Source of the DNA: Mytilus edulis
Taxonomy: Eukaryota > Mollusca > Bivalvia > Mytilida > Mytilidae
Reading direction: 5' to 3'
Length of the DNA stretch: 64,000 bases
Assembly: GCF_963676685.1 (NCBI RefSeq)
Contig: NC_092345.1
Span: 86,369,592-86,433,591 of the forward strand
Shown here: one piece after another, positions 1 through 12,105 of the stretch
Layout: each line of letters starts with the position of its first letter
Position numbering within the stretch: position 1 is the first letter of the stretch
Notes under the pieces: model-generated
Databases searched by the model: none
Told to the model about the DNA's origin: nothing
Seen by the model: only the letters and a program-made list of their open reading frames with translations
Position numbers and translations under genes: made by a program

Positions 1-3000
1 CAGAATGTCTATCATTTCCATATATCTTCATGAATTTTGTCGTAGCATTAGAATGGGTGATATATGGACGTATATTAAATGATATTTATGTTCAGGTAAG
101 GGTACTATTGGAATTACCACAATACTGCTACACACTTTCTTGACACACCAATTTTTGGTATGATATAATCAGGACTTTATATTCTTTGTGATATGTTTTC
201 TATGAATAAACAGTTTATTCCTTCTACAAGAAACCATACACAATAAACAAACAAAATAATGATTCAGCATCTTACATTGATTGTATAAATACATCCACAA
301 AGTATTTTTGAAATATCATTGAAGCTTATATTAAAAGGTTTTAATGATGTATTACTAAATTGTAAATATTTCAAGAAATAGATAAGAGATCATCATCGTG
401 GGGAAAAACATGAACATATAGTCATTATAGGAACTTAAAAGATAAAAAGTCAATCCCTTTTAGAGTGGTTGTCTTTTTGTGGATATATTTCTTACAGCAC
501 ACTTATCGTGTTGTGTTCATGATTTTTAATCTTTCTTTATTTGACTTATTTTGGTGGACAAAATTTCAATTATTACTTTTAATCAAACACAAATTTCATG
601 AGTTATTAAATCAGTGAACATGTCAATTAGTTTTAAGAAAAAAAGACACCCTGCATAGCTAAATAGTGTAACACCGTTTTAACTGAATTGATTAAATAGG
701 AATCATTTAAATTTTAAAACAAATTATAATGTTTTCTGACAATTCAACCGTATAAAAAAATCAGCCATTTTGCTAGTTTGATATTGATTTCATAGACTTT
801 CACCTTTTATTTTGTCATAATCACATCTTCTGTTAAAACAATTGGAGAAACTGCCAAAATCAGAAACCTTAATTCAAAGAATACAGACATCCTGGTCAGG
901 AAAAAAACCCAAACAAAACTAACAACAGCTTACACAAAGAATTTTATTAACTAGCAACACAAGCCCTTGAATGAAATCAGTTTTGAATTAATTTTACAAC
1001 TTCCAAATATTTGAAAATGAAAATATGTTTTACAATCAATATTATGCATATTTGCAGATATATATCGGTTAAATTTAATGAAGATATATTTTTTTTGTTT
1101 TTCAGCTTCCAAATTTTTTAGGTTTTTGTTTAGCAGTGATTCAACTTGCATTATTTTGCAAATATCCATCAAAGAGTACGTCATTAGACAGGACAATTAC
1201 AGTGACAGCATAGTTATTGTTTATAGTGAAATCATATTGTATTGTAACAAAGACATGTTTACAGTGAAATCATTTTCTATTCTATCATTGACATATTTTA
1301 GAGTATAAACTTCCTTAAGGTAGTATGGGAGTATAAAAGAAATAGTAGAATTTCTTTATACTATGCAAGAATGAAGTTACTATCCAGATATATAAAATTT
1401 AAATGAAAAATAATACATCATTTAGCTTGTTTTAAAGCTAGAGGTATTATAAAAACTTCATAATAGGAAAGATTATGTATGAGGAACTATGCAAATAACA
1501 TTGGGAAAAAAACATCCTCAAATATATATTTTGAAATTAAAAAAAAAGGAAATAGCTTTAGCAATTAACCTATGAAAAATTATGTTGAGGAGGCACACAC
1601 ACATTTTCAAAACATTGAGATCTACCTACTGGTCATTTACATGACTACTTAAAGGAGTCATTGCCCTTAAATGACAAATGTTACCTATTTTATTCATTTG
1701 GTCTATTGTTATGAAAACTATAATAGATAAACAGAAACTTTAATAGCAAATATGAACAGTAAAGAAAAAATCTACAAATAAAACAACAAGTTAGAAATTG
1801 TTGTACAACTCCTTAATGGAATTATTGCCCTTTAGGACAAGTTTTTGCCTAATATTGTAAAAACTATAAAGGATCTACAGACTCTTGCATTAGCAAAATT
1901 GATCAGCAATGAAAGGTCAAGAAATGACTCAAAATTTGAAGAAATCCTTTGTTGACTCTTTCTAGGTGTGATTGCCATTAAATTGTTACTTATACTCCTG
2001 CACTACCTTAAAAAGAGATCTTGCCAAAATTATTTTACACTGTAAATCATTATCATAACGCTTCCATATATATCTTTTATCACTATAATTTATTTTTGAC
2101 GATCAATGTTTTTATCATTTTGTGTCAACTATCATATGTGTAGCATCATCACAGAATATAGGTACCCCTGAAGTAGGGAAAAGCAAAAAGTATTTATTCC
2201 CCATATAGTAAAAAACTATTCACTGTATAAGTTATCCGCTTAATTTACACAAATTTCACTCTGAAAACAATAGTTTGAATATGATTTAATGTCAAATGAA
2301 TAGTTGAAGGATAAATGTGTAACTCGTCAGATGCTTCTTTGAACAGATACCACACAATAGGAAGTTTATAGAGAGAGAAAGCCTCATTTTCCCCCCACCA
2401 CTTTAAGAGTACCTATTTCAGTGGTATGCTACAAAGTGTTGCATATAATTAATATCTATAAACATGCATATATAATTGATGAAATCTATACAAACTACCA
2501 ACAAATCTCTGACACAAGACTTAAAACTCATTGCAGTCATCAGAAAGTAACCTATCTTATCTCTAACAGCAACTTAACTAAAAAGTGCAGGAATAATCTA
2601 AAATCTGGGTAGATAGACTGTTTTATTGAAGTTCTATTCCTTTGAAATGTAAAAATATTGAAATTGTAATAACCTTTCATTTCTTATAAAATTTAAATGA
2701 AATATGTGTCTTTAGGTAACATCTGAATCAACGTGAGATAGGTTTAAAAATCAGTATTGATTGTATGTTTGGGCAGGAGTTAAGCCTTTAAAAATCTAAA
2801 TAAAAATACAAAAAATCTTTATAAGTGCTCTAGCACCTACTGTTGTCTTTCAAGTAAACTGAAAAATTAAATAAAAAACAACATCCTACTTGAATTTGAA
2901 AATCAGTGCTAATTGATTAGTTTAATGGCAGTTATTCTCCATGAAACTTAAGTGATATCAAAAACTCTGGAGCAGTCTTGCTTCTTAGGTTATTCTAAAG

Positions 3001-4539
3001 ATACTGTGTTTTTATTATTCTTTTAGACTTTTGTTTTTTACAATGCACCAATGCTTCATACCTATTAGTTTCATAATTGTCTATAGATACTGACACCTAG
3101 GCAGATATTAACACACATCATTACATGTTTTACAACAACAAACACCAAATATACTCATTTCATTTAACCTTTAATTCTAACTTTTATATTACCGGTACTT
3201 TATTTAGTCCCCTGCCAAATATTTTCTTTCAACAAACAGTATTTTTAAGATTGCGTAAATATTTTTGTTGTGCCATATATTTTTAAATCAATTAATGTCT
3301 AGGATGATTAGTTTTATAATGCCAGGTTAAAGTTGAGATTTTTCTCACATGGCAAGTGATCACCTTGTATAAATATGTTTAATGAATGATGTGTCTTTCA
3401 CATAAAAGTATTAGTGAGTGCAGAAACATTATGTATTTTACAATGTGATCAGCCTGTTCCCTTGAATTCCTTTTTATATCCCTGCCTTTGTCTCTTAATC
3501 AAATTTCATAAAGGGATTGCCACCTAACATAATAACTTATATTTTGTCTTTAACCCAGATATTTATGCGTTTTTCCATAGAATTGATACTTTTAACAGTT
3601 TGTTTCAACAGTTTGGATTAAGCTCTTACTGTTCTAAAATATAGGGTTGTGTCAGTGTATTTATATTTTCTATTCTGTCTTGTAGTACTAAGTATATAAT
3701 TTGAGATGTTTTAAATTCATACTTTTTACTTTGAAAAAGATTTTTTACTCAGTCTGATTGATGGTATTTATGCTTTTTATTTAAGATGTCTTTATAATTT
3801 GCTGTGATTATCAAATAATTGTTTCCAATTCTAGTCAGGAAGATGTCCTTTATTTTTTTTCCATACAGAGTTTGCGCCAATTTCCTCTATTTCTCTTGTG
3901 GGAACAATATCAGAAAGTTGTTAAAATCTATATATGATTATTTCAGGGTCTATTTGATATACTTTAAAAAATCACCAATTTTATGACACATTTCAATAAA
4001 ATCAAAATTTTATTCAGCACTACATATTGCTGTTGACAAAAAATTGCAAATTTTACATTGTTTTGTAAAATTTTGAGTAAAAGGACATCTTCAATAAAAA
4101 ATTATCAAAATGTGTGGGCGTTTCCTATACAACTTTTTTTTAAAGAAAATCTTTATTGTACATTTCCTGGTTAACTACTTTGTACTTTGAACCAGCTTTA
4201 TGCATTTATAATTTTGAAAATAGGCTAAAATGTTATTTTTGAAATATGAATAAAAGATTTGAATTAAAGTAAAACATAAACCACTTTTATAAAATGGACC
4301 TGTTGTGAAATAAATAGAAGGAGTTTGAGTTCTAAAGGTTTAAAATTCCAGCTAATATATACATTTACATGTAAATAAAACTTTATTATCTTAAGTGATT
4401 AAAACTTTAGATACCAATACTGCAACACAATTTTAATGATTGTTATGTTAAGGTTATTGTACAATTTGAATTTAAACTTGTTTATGATAGAAAAATTTAA
4501 CCTATTTAAAATAAAATATTTTGTTTATATGCTGACTTT
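1..4539. other. AT-rich sequence, no recognisable gene
   Basis: I see no coding exon, RNA gene or intact mobile element here. Open frames are short (under about 80 codons) and look like chance frames in AT-rich DNA. The part around 1630-1940 contains worn segments built on 'gagtcattgcccttaaatg' and 'ctataatagataaacag' that resemble 43690-43880, so it is probably an old dispersed repeat. Sequence belonging to a gene further left could be present but is not identifiable. Confidence 0.5.
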
Positions 4540-4760
4540 TTTTACTGCCTAACATACTATAGTTTGTTACAAGACATGGTATTGACAGATGTATCATTAT
4601 GATAATGGTTTAGCTTATGGTGTAAACATACTTAGCTAAGGGTGGGAATTATCTTGAAGAGAATATACTGATAACATCTAGTTTACAGATGATTCATGAT
4701 GAAAATGGTTAGGGTAATGATGCATACCTCTTATACGATCACATTTTTTTTGTGTATGCA
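4540..4760 (+). repeat. Left flanking repeat of the minisatellite block
   Basis: The block starting 'tttactgcctaacatac' and running through 'gtttacagatgattcatgat' to 'cttatacgatcacat' recurs in diverged form at about 7855-8065. The pair brackets the minisatellite and suggests an old segmental duplication, or a larger repeat unit within which the short tandem units arose. Confidence 0.5.
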
Positions 4761-5164
4761 TATGTCCCATTCAGATTGTGGTTTTGATTATGAGATTCAC
4801 ACTCAAATGACATAAAATTATTTTTTTGTAACCTGTTCAGATGATGTACACATTGTTATGTCATACAACTTGTTTACAAATCACCCATTTTATGGTGGTT
4901 TTAATTATGAGGTACACATTGTTATGCCATACAACTATTTGATTGATAACTCATTCATCAGATGATGATTTTGAATGTGATGTACACATGGTAATGCTGT
5001 ACAACTTTATAATTGATGACGCATTCAGATGAAGATTTTGATTATGTTGTCCACAACGAACTGCTCTACAACTCTTTTATCTGGTGGTTTTGGTTGTGAT
5101 GCCCACATTATTATGCCGTACAATAAGTTGACGGATGACCAATTTATATGGTGGTTTTAATTAT

Positions 5165-6370
5165 GATGTCCACATCGTTATGTCCTACAGCCAGTTTGCT
5201 GATGACACATTTATATGGTGGTCTTGATTATGATGTCCACATCGTTATGTTCTACAGCCAGTTAGCTGATGACACATTTATATGGTGGTCTTGATTATGA
5301 TGTCCACATCGTTATGTTCTGCAGCCAGTTAGCTGATGACACATTTATATGGTGGTCTTGATTATGATGTCCACATCGTTATGTTCTACAGCCAGTTAGC
5401 TGATGACACATTTATATGGTGGTCTTGATTATGATGTCCACATCGTTATGTTCTACAGCCAGTTAGCTGATGACACATTTATATGGTGGTCTTGATTATG
5501 ATGTCCACATCGTTATGTTCTACAGCCAGTTAGCTGATGACACATTTATATGGTGGTCTTGATTATGATGTCCACATCGTTATGTTCTACAGCCAGTTAG
5601 CTGATGACACATTTATATGGTGGTCTTGATTATGATGTCCACATCGTTATGTCCTACAGCCAGTTAGCTGATGACACATTTATATGGTGGTCTTGATTAT
5701 GATGTCCACATCGTTATGTCCTACAGCCAGTTAGCTGATGACACATTTATATGGTGGTCTTGATTATGATGTCCACATCGTTATGTTCTACAGCCAGTTA
5801 GCTGATGACACATTTATATGGTGGTCTTGATTATGATGTCCACATCGTTATGTCCTACAGCCAGTTAGCTGATGACACATTTATATGGTGGTCTTGATTA
5901 TGATGTCCACATCGTTATGTCCTACAGCCAGTTAGCTGATGACACATTTATATGATGGTCTTGATTATGATGTCCACATCGTTATGTCCTACAGCCAGTT
6001 AGCTGATGACACATTTATATGATGGTCTTGATTATGATGTCCACATCGTTATGCCCTACAGCCAGTTAGCTGATGACACATTTATATGGTGGTCTTGATT
6101 ATGATGTCCACATCGTTATGTCCTACAGCCAGTTAGCTGATGACACATTTATATGATGGTCTTGATTATGATGTCCACATCGTTATGCCCTACAGCCAGT
6201 TAGCTGATGACACATTTATATGATGGTCTTGATTATGATGTCCACATCGTTATGTCCTACAGCCAGTTAGCTGATGACACATTTATATGGTGGTCTTGAT
6301 TATGATGTCCACATCGTTATGTCCTACAGCCAGTTAGCTGATGACACATTTATATGATGGTCTTGATTAT
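5165..6370 (+). repeat. Homogenised core array: 18 units of 67 bp
   Basis: The string 'gatgtccacatcgttatg' recurs at exact 67-bp spacing from 5165 (5165, 5232, 5299, 5366 and so on) up to 6371, where the next unit changes to 'gaggtacctgg'. Units differ at only a few positions, for example 'ttctac', 'tcctac' or 'ccctac', and 'atggtggtc' or 'atgatggtc'. That pattern is expected from recent unequal exchange or slippage inside an older array. Because the units are contiguous, with no unique spacers, this is not a CRISPR-type array. Confidence 0.93.
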
Positions 6371-6681
6371 GAGGTACCTGGTACACATCAAAATGCCATA
6401 CCACTTGTTGATTGATGACTCATTCAGATGAAGATTTTGATTAAGTTGTCCAAATCGTTATACCCTACAACTAGTTGAGTGATGACCCATTTATATAATT
6501 TTATTGCCCTTCAATTAAATATTAGTTGACGGATGACCCATTTATATGGTGATTTTGATTATGATGTCCAGATCGTAGGCCACACAACTTGTTTACAGAT
6601 GATTCATTTTTTTGGTAAATTTGTTATCATTGATATGATCATAATTGGATTAACTGTTAACAAAACTTTGAATTTTTGAAA

Positions 6682-6903
6682 AAAAACTAAGGCTTTTCTA
6701 CCTCAGGAATAGATTACCTTAGCTGTATTTAGCAAAACTTTAAGGGATTTTTGGTCCTCAATGCTCTTCAAATTCGTACTTTATTTGGCCTATTAAACTT
6801 TTTTTTTTTATTCGAGCGTCACTGATGAGTCTTTTGTAGACGAAACGTGTGTCTGGTGTTTATATAAAATTTTAATCCTGGTATCTATAAGGAGTTTATT
6901 TGG
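6682..6903 (+). mobile_element. Hammerhead-bearing dispersed repeat, copy 1
   Basis: The repeat runs from 'aaggcttttctacctcagg' through 'ggtcctcaatgctcttcaa' and a T-rich tract, then the hammerhead core, and ends near 'cctggtatctataaggag'. Related copies are at about 12084-12295 (opposite strand) and 37258-37450 (same strand). It has no coding capacity and interrupts the minisatellite. The compact size and ribozyme resemble non-autonomous retroelements such as retrozymes or ribozyme-bearing SINE-like satellites. The class is inferred. Confidence 0.7.
6816..6859 (+). ncRNA. Type I hammerhead ribozyme fold, copy 1
   Basis: All conserved hammerhead elements appear in order. Stem I 5' strand GCGTCA is at 6816-6821 and core CTGATGA at 6822-6828. 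Stem II is GTC/GAC (829-831 with 839-841) closing a 7-nt loop. GAAA is at 6842-6845. A short stem III (A-T, C-G, G-T) has a 2-nt loop, followed by T6852 and C6853 as the UH cleavage dinucleotide. Stem I 3' strand TGGTGT is at 6854-6859. Several stem pairs are G-U wobbles, so this copy is probably weaker than copy 2. Predicted cleavage is after C6853. Confidence 0.65.
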
Positions 6904-7854
6904 TTATGATGTCCACATCGTAATGCCATACAACTAGTTGAGTGATGACCCATTTATATGGTAGTTTTAATTAAAATGATCACATCACAATGTCCTACAA
7001 CTAGTTGACAGATGACCATTTTAAATAGTTGTCTTTGTTATGCTGTCCACATCGTAATGTCCTACAACTAGTTGACTGATGACCCATCTATATGGTTGTT
7101 TTGGTTATGATGTCCAGATCGATATGCCCTACAACTAGTTGAGTGATGATCCATTTATATGGTTGTTTTGGTTAAGATGTCTACATTGTTATGCCATACA
7201 GCTTGTTTACAGATGACCCACTATATGGTAATTTTGATTATGATGTTCACATGGTAATGCCATACAACAAGCTGACCGATGACCCATGCATATGGTGGTT
7301 TTGATTATGATTTCCACTTCGTTATACTTTACAACCAGTTGTTACATGACCCATTTATATGGTTGTTTTTGGTATGATAGCCACATCGGGATGCCGTACA
7401 ACCAGTTGTCAGATGACCAATTTATATGGTTGTTTTAGTTTTGAAGTCCACATCGTTATGCCCAACAGCCAGTTGTCAGATGACCATTTATATGGTTGTT
7501 TTGGTTTTTATGTCCGCATCGTAGTGTCCGATAACTAGTTGAGTTATGTATATAACCGTTATGCCCTACAACTAGTTGAAAGATTACCCATGCATATGGT
7601 TGTATTTGCTATGATGTTAACATCGTTATGCCCTACAACCAGTTGAAAGATGAACCATCGATGTGGAGCTTTTGGTTATGATGTCCGCATTGTTATGCCT
7701 TACAACTTGTTTACAGGTGACCCATTCATATGTTTGTTTTGGTTATGATGTCTACATCGTGATGCTATAGAGCTTGTTGACAGATGACTCAATCAGATGA
7801 TGACTATGATTATGATTTCATACCATAAAACGCGTTGATAGGTGATATATATAC

Positions 7855-8065
7855 CGACTATTTTTACTACCCAACATACTACGGTTTGTTACAAGGAGAA
7901 GCCATAGTATGACCAGATGATTCAGTTAGAACATAGTATTGTGGTAACATTTTGCTGACGATGTAAATCATTTTGAAGACATTGGTAACATATAATTTAC
8001 AGATGATTCGTGATGAAAATGGATTTGTGACCTGTATACCTTTTATACGACCGCAAATTTTTTGC
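7855..8065 (+). repeat. Right flanking repeat, diverged copy of 4540-4760
   Basis: It shares 'caacatacta.ggtttgttacaagg', 'tttacagatgattcgtgat' and 'cttttatacgaccgca' with 4540-4760. The last part also matches the terminal sequence of the 'tttatacgaccgc' repeat family at 47131-52799, so the array may have grown inside an old member of that family. Confidence 0.45.
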
Positions 8066-8441
8066 AGTTGTGTAATGTTATAACGTTCTTAGCATCTTCG
8101 TCATTGTCTTAAGACATTAGATAACCAATTCAGAAGGTGATTTTGATTATGATGTACACATAGTAATGTCAGAAAACTATGTTGACAGATGACCCATTTA
8201 TATGGTGGTTTTGATTTTGATGTACACATTGTAATGCCATATAACTTGTTGATAAAAGACCAATTTAGATGATGAGTTTGATGATGTACTCATAGTAATG
8301 CCATACAACTGGTTGATATATGACCCATGATGCTGGTTTGGATTATGATGTACACATTGGAATGTCAGAAACTTTGTTGATAGATGACATATTCAAATGG
8401 TGGTTTTGATTTTGATGTTTACTTTGTAACGCATACATAAG

Positions 8442-11400
8442 ATGTACCCTTTGTACATAAGATCGTTGACCTTGTTAGTTTTTCTGCTTTGCATAGTTTA
8501 TAAAAATAGTCTTGAGGAACATGTAACACCTGAGAATAGAATAAATGAAACTGAAACCCTTAAAATCAGCATTAAATTCCTGATAAATAGTCGGAAACCA
8601 AGGAACATCAGACTTGTAAAACATCCAGGTCAACACACACTCCTGTACCTTAGTCTCCTACTTCTATCAAATTCTTCTGATATAGAATTAAACCCTGGTC
8701 CCAGGGCTCCAAAATACCCTTGTCAGGTCTGTTACAGAGCAGTTACTTGGAAGGACAGAGGAGTAGCATGCGATGATTGCAGCAAATGGTACCATGCAGA
8801 ATGCATGCACATGTCAACTCCTGTGTATAATGCTCTAGCAAGCTCAAATATTTCATGGCACTGCGTCACCTTTGGCATGCCTAATTTTTCATCCAGCTTA
8901 TATGAGTCCTTTATGGTGAACACATCAAACAGTTTTGAACATTTATCTGACTCAAATGTAACCGCCAGTCCAGGTCCACCAGTATACGCTTCGTCTCCAA
9001 TAAAAACAAATAAAACAGATAGGAACAACTACCAAAAACCAAAGAACACAAAAATACTAGTTGTCAACTTCCAGAGTATTAAAAACAAAAAAGAAGAACT
9101 TTGCAACTTATTAGACTCAGCAAATCCAAATATACTGATAGGAACAGAGACTTGGCTACGTAATGACATCAGTAGCTCTGAGATCTTCCCTGACGGGTAC
9201 ACTGTATACAGGAAGGATAGATGGGATGACTATGGGGGAGTTCTTGTAGCAGTAAAATCAGACTACATCAGTGAGCTTGTAGACATAGAAAATGACACTG
9301 AGTCGATATTTATTAAAATATCACTTCATAATAACAAATCGCTCATCATTGGTAGTATTTACAGACCACCTAGTAGTGACATTAACTACATGGAGAAAAT
9401 TAAACTTACAGTAGACAACTTGATAAGAAAAAAAAATCATCAGTTGTTTGGCTTGGGGGTGATATAAATCTACCAGATATATGCTGGAAAACACAATCTA
9501 TCACGGACCATCAAAATCCAATACGAATAAACAGTACTTTCCTCGACCTAGTACAAGACAACCACCTGGAACAGATAGTCACTTTTCCAACAAGAAAAAA
9601 CCACACGTTAGACCTATTTCTAACAAATCGGCCTTCATTGGTGAATCGATGCGAGCCATTACCAGGCATTGGTGACCATGACATTGAATACATCGACACT
9701 GATATAACAGCTAAAATCAACAAACCTGTAAAGAGAAAAATATTTATTTGGAAAAAAGCAGATGCCAAGGAGCAAGTTGAAAAGGCTATGAAATTAAATG
9801 CAGACTTTAAGGAGAAATTTAACCTGAAGAGTCCTATAACTGCAATGTGGGAATTTATCAAAACCAGCTTACTTACCATACTTGAACAAACAGTACCATC
9901 AAAAATGTCATCCTCAAGATTCAATCAACCCTGGATCAACCAGAAAATTAAAAAACTTACAAGACAGAAAAAGAGGAGCTTTGAAAAAGCAAGAAAGACC
10001 AAAAGAAAATCTGATTTTGACAGATACCATCGATTAAAAGCCGCAACACAGAAAGAATGTAGGAAGGCTTATAGAGACTACATTAACGACATCATTAATC
10101 CTGAATTATCAGCAAACCCTAAAAGATTCTGGGGATTTATTAAAAGTAAGAAATGCGAATCTGTTGGAGTTTCGCCTCTCAAAGATGCAGATGGACTCAC
10201 TTACTCAGAAAGCGAAAAGAAGGCAAACATTATGAATGACCAATTTTCATCTGTATTCAACACCAGTGAGGATATCAAAACTATACCGAATAAAGCAAAG
10301 AGTCCACATCCAACAATGAACAGAATACATGTAACTGAAAATGGCGTACAAAAACTGCTAAGCAACTTGAACATCCACAAAGCAGCTGGTCCAGATGAGA
10401 TCCCGACAAGACTACTCAAAGAGCTTGCACCATACCTAGCAGAAAAGAAACATTTACCACTTTCTTTCAAGCATCAATTAATCAAAGAAAGGAGATAAAT
10501 CACGTGCCAGTAACTACCGCCCAGTTTCATTGACTGTTGTCACATGCAAGATCCTAGAGCACATAATATGCAGTAGTATTGCAAAACATCTTGATATCCA
10601 CGGCATCCTAAACGACGCTCAACATGGATTCAGAAAGAACCGTTCATGCGAGTCACAACTTATCCTTACAATACAGGACCTGGCTAAAAACATAGATCTC
10701 GGTGAACAAATTGACCTTATCTTGCTTGATTTTTCCAAGGCATTCGATAAAGTCCCTCACGAGAGACTTTTGTACAAAGCAGAGTACTATGGTATAAGCG
10801 GGCCAACACTCCAATGGATCAGGGACTTCCTAAGCTCCAGAAATCAGAGAGTCGTTGTGGATGGTAAAACATCTCACACTGCACCAGTCCAATCAGGGGT
10901 ACCACAGGGGAGCGTACTTGGACCACTCATGTTCCTTCTATTCATCAACGACCTACCAGTCTATGTTCAGTCATCAACAGTCCGTCTATTTGCTGATGAC
11001 TGCGTACTGTACAGAAGGATCCAAAATGATGCAGACTCGAAACTACCACAAGAAGACATGAACAACTTGCTCAGATGGGAATCTGATTGGCAAATAGAAT
11101 TCCATCCCAGCAAATGCCAACTGCTACGCGTTACCAACAAGCGCAAACCACATCTAACAAGCTACAACATTCATGGGCACAATTTAGAACTGGTTGACTC
11201 AGCAAAATATCTAGGCGTCACAATCCACAAAACTATTAATTGGAACACCCACATAGAGAGTATAGCTAAAAAGGCTAATTCAACCAGGGCCTTCATCCAA
11301 AGAAATCTTCAGCACTGTCCCCAACAAACAAAAGCTGTATGCTACACAACGCTAGTAAGACCATTGCTTGAGTATGCATGCTCAGTCTGGGACCCGTTCA

Positions 11401-11791
11401 CCAACCTTAACATACAGAAATTAGAAAGTGTGCAAAGAAGATCAGCCCGGTTTGTATTGAACAACTACCAACAAACCAGCAGTGTAACATCAATGCTAAA
11501 ACTCTACAGTGGCAACCACTAGCCGAGAGGAGGGCCAACTGCAAAGCAGTAATGATGTACAGGATAATAAATGGCCTCGTAGCAATACCAACGCAAGAGC
11601 TACACACTACATCATCCGTAGCAAGAGGACACACAACACGATTTCTCGTACCGTATGCCAGAACTTCAACTTACAGGCATTCCTTCTTCCCAGACAGCAT
11701 AAGGATATGGAACAGCCTCCCACAACCTTTGGGGGACAGTACCTCACTAGATGCTTTCAAGCAGGGGGTACTGAGCTGCAGTATCCATTAA
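8442..11791 (+). pseudogene. LINE polyprotein: 2A, PHD finger, endonuclease, reverse transcriptase; broken
   Basis: Read from the ATG at 8442. Residues 1-27 are hydrophobic and signal-like. DIELNPGP follows at residues 80-87. A PHD-like finger covers about residues 93-150 with CQVC, CDDC and WYHAEC, but the last position reads WHCVTF where a second Cys is expected. The endonuclease shows VVNFQS, GTETWL, GGVLVAVK and SIYRPP. A frameshift lies in the run of nine A at 9428-9436, after which GGDINL and GDHDIE continue in another frame. Around 10450-10485 a small indel and a loss of roughly 50 nt remove the segment before KKGDKSRASNYRPVS. The reverse transcriptase has QHGFRKNRSCE, DFSKAFDKVPH, SGVPQGSVLGP and FADD. 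A further frameshift near 11510 precedes the last part, which stops at 11791. Family knowledge says such proteins nick DNA and prime reverse transcription. This copy cannot make one intact protein. Confidence 0.85.
8679..8702 (+). other. 2A-like ribosome-skipping motif in the LINE frame
   Basis: The eight residues DIELNPGP fit the D-[VI]-E-x-N-P-G-P consensus and follow the leucine-rich stretch LLYLSLLLLSNSS, as in typical 2A sequences. Skipping would occur between Gly86 and Pro87, separating an N-terminal leader of 86 residues from the PHD/endonuclease/RT part. 2A-like motifs near the N-terminus of APE-type non-LTR elements of sea urchins and molluscs are known. Activity in this copy is untested. 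Confidence 0.8.
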
Positions 11792-11929
11792 TCGCACCAT
11801 CAGACTGTTTTTAACTTGCACCTGTAAATATTTTCTTGCACCTTTGTTGTCAAACCCAGCATGGGCAATAGTGCGATAATACTCAACTAGAGGACTGCAC
11901 TGTATTGGAAGAAGAAGAAGAAGAAGAAC

Positions 11930-12105
11930 GCCATACAACTTGTTGATAGACGAGAGATTCAGTTGTGGGTTTTGATAATGATGTACACATCTTAATGTCA
12001 TAAAACTTGTTGATAGATGAGCAATTTAGATGATGGTTTTGATTATGGTGTACAGATCGTAATACCTTACAAATTGTTGATAGATGAATAAACTCATCAT
12101 AGACA
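11930..12105 (+). repeat. Minisatellite remainder after the LINE
   Basis: Units with 'catacaacttgttgatag', 'gatgtacacatcttaatg' and 'gatgatggttttgattatg' continue the array seen before 8431. This shows that the LINE inserted into a pre-existing array. Confidence 0.8.

Larger units (their letters stand above)
4830..8430 (+). repeat. Degenerate minisatellite, unit about 67 bp
   Basis: Copies of a unit with the parts 'gatgtccacatcgttatg', 'ctacaaccagttg', 'gatgacccatttatatggt' and 'ggttttgattatg' fill this stretch. Outside the core (5165-6370) the units have diverged in both sequence and length. A hammerhead-bearing repeat interrupts the array at about 6682-6903 and a LINE splits it at about 8431. 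A short remainder follows at 11930-12105. No unit carries a conserved open frame, so a protein-coding role is unlikely. Confidence 0.85.
8431..11929 (+). mobile_element. CR1-like non-LTR retrotransposon (LINE), decayed
   Basis: A 3.5-kb element inserted in the minisatellite. It starts just before the ATG at 8442 and ends in seven GAA triplets (11908-11928), after which minisatellite units resume at once. Coding order is hydrophobic N-terminus, 2A-like motif, PHD-type finger, APE-type endonuclease, reverse transcriptase with FADD, then the C-terminal region usual for the CR1 group. A possible target-site duplication is the 'aacgc(c)atac' found on both sides, but it is imperfect and could belong to the minisatellite itself. 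Frameshifts and a deletion make it non-autonomous now. Confidence 0.88.

Noticed and set aside
5165-6370. Regular 67-bp periodicity as a possible CRISPR array
   Set aside because: The units are identical from end to end with no variable spacers, and the context is eukaryotic. It is a minisatellite.
8431-8440. Target-site duplication 'aacgcatac' / 'aacgccatac' for the LINE
   Set aside because: It is imperfect, and the same string belongs to the minisatellite unit, so similarity on both sides is expected without duplication.
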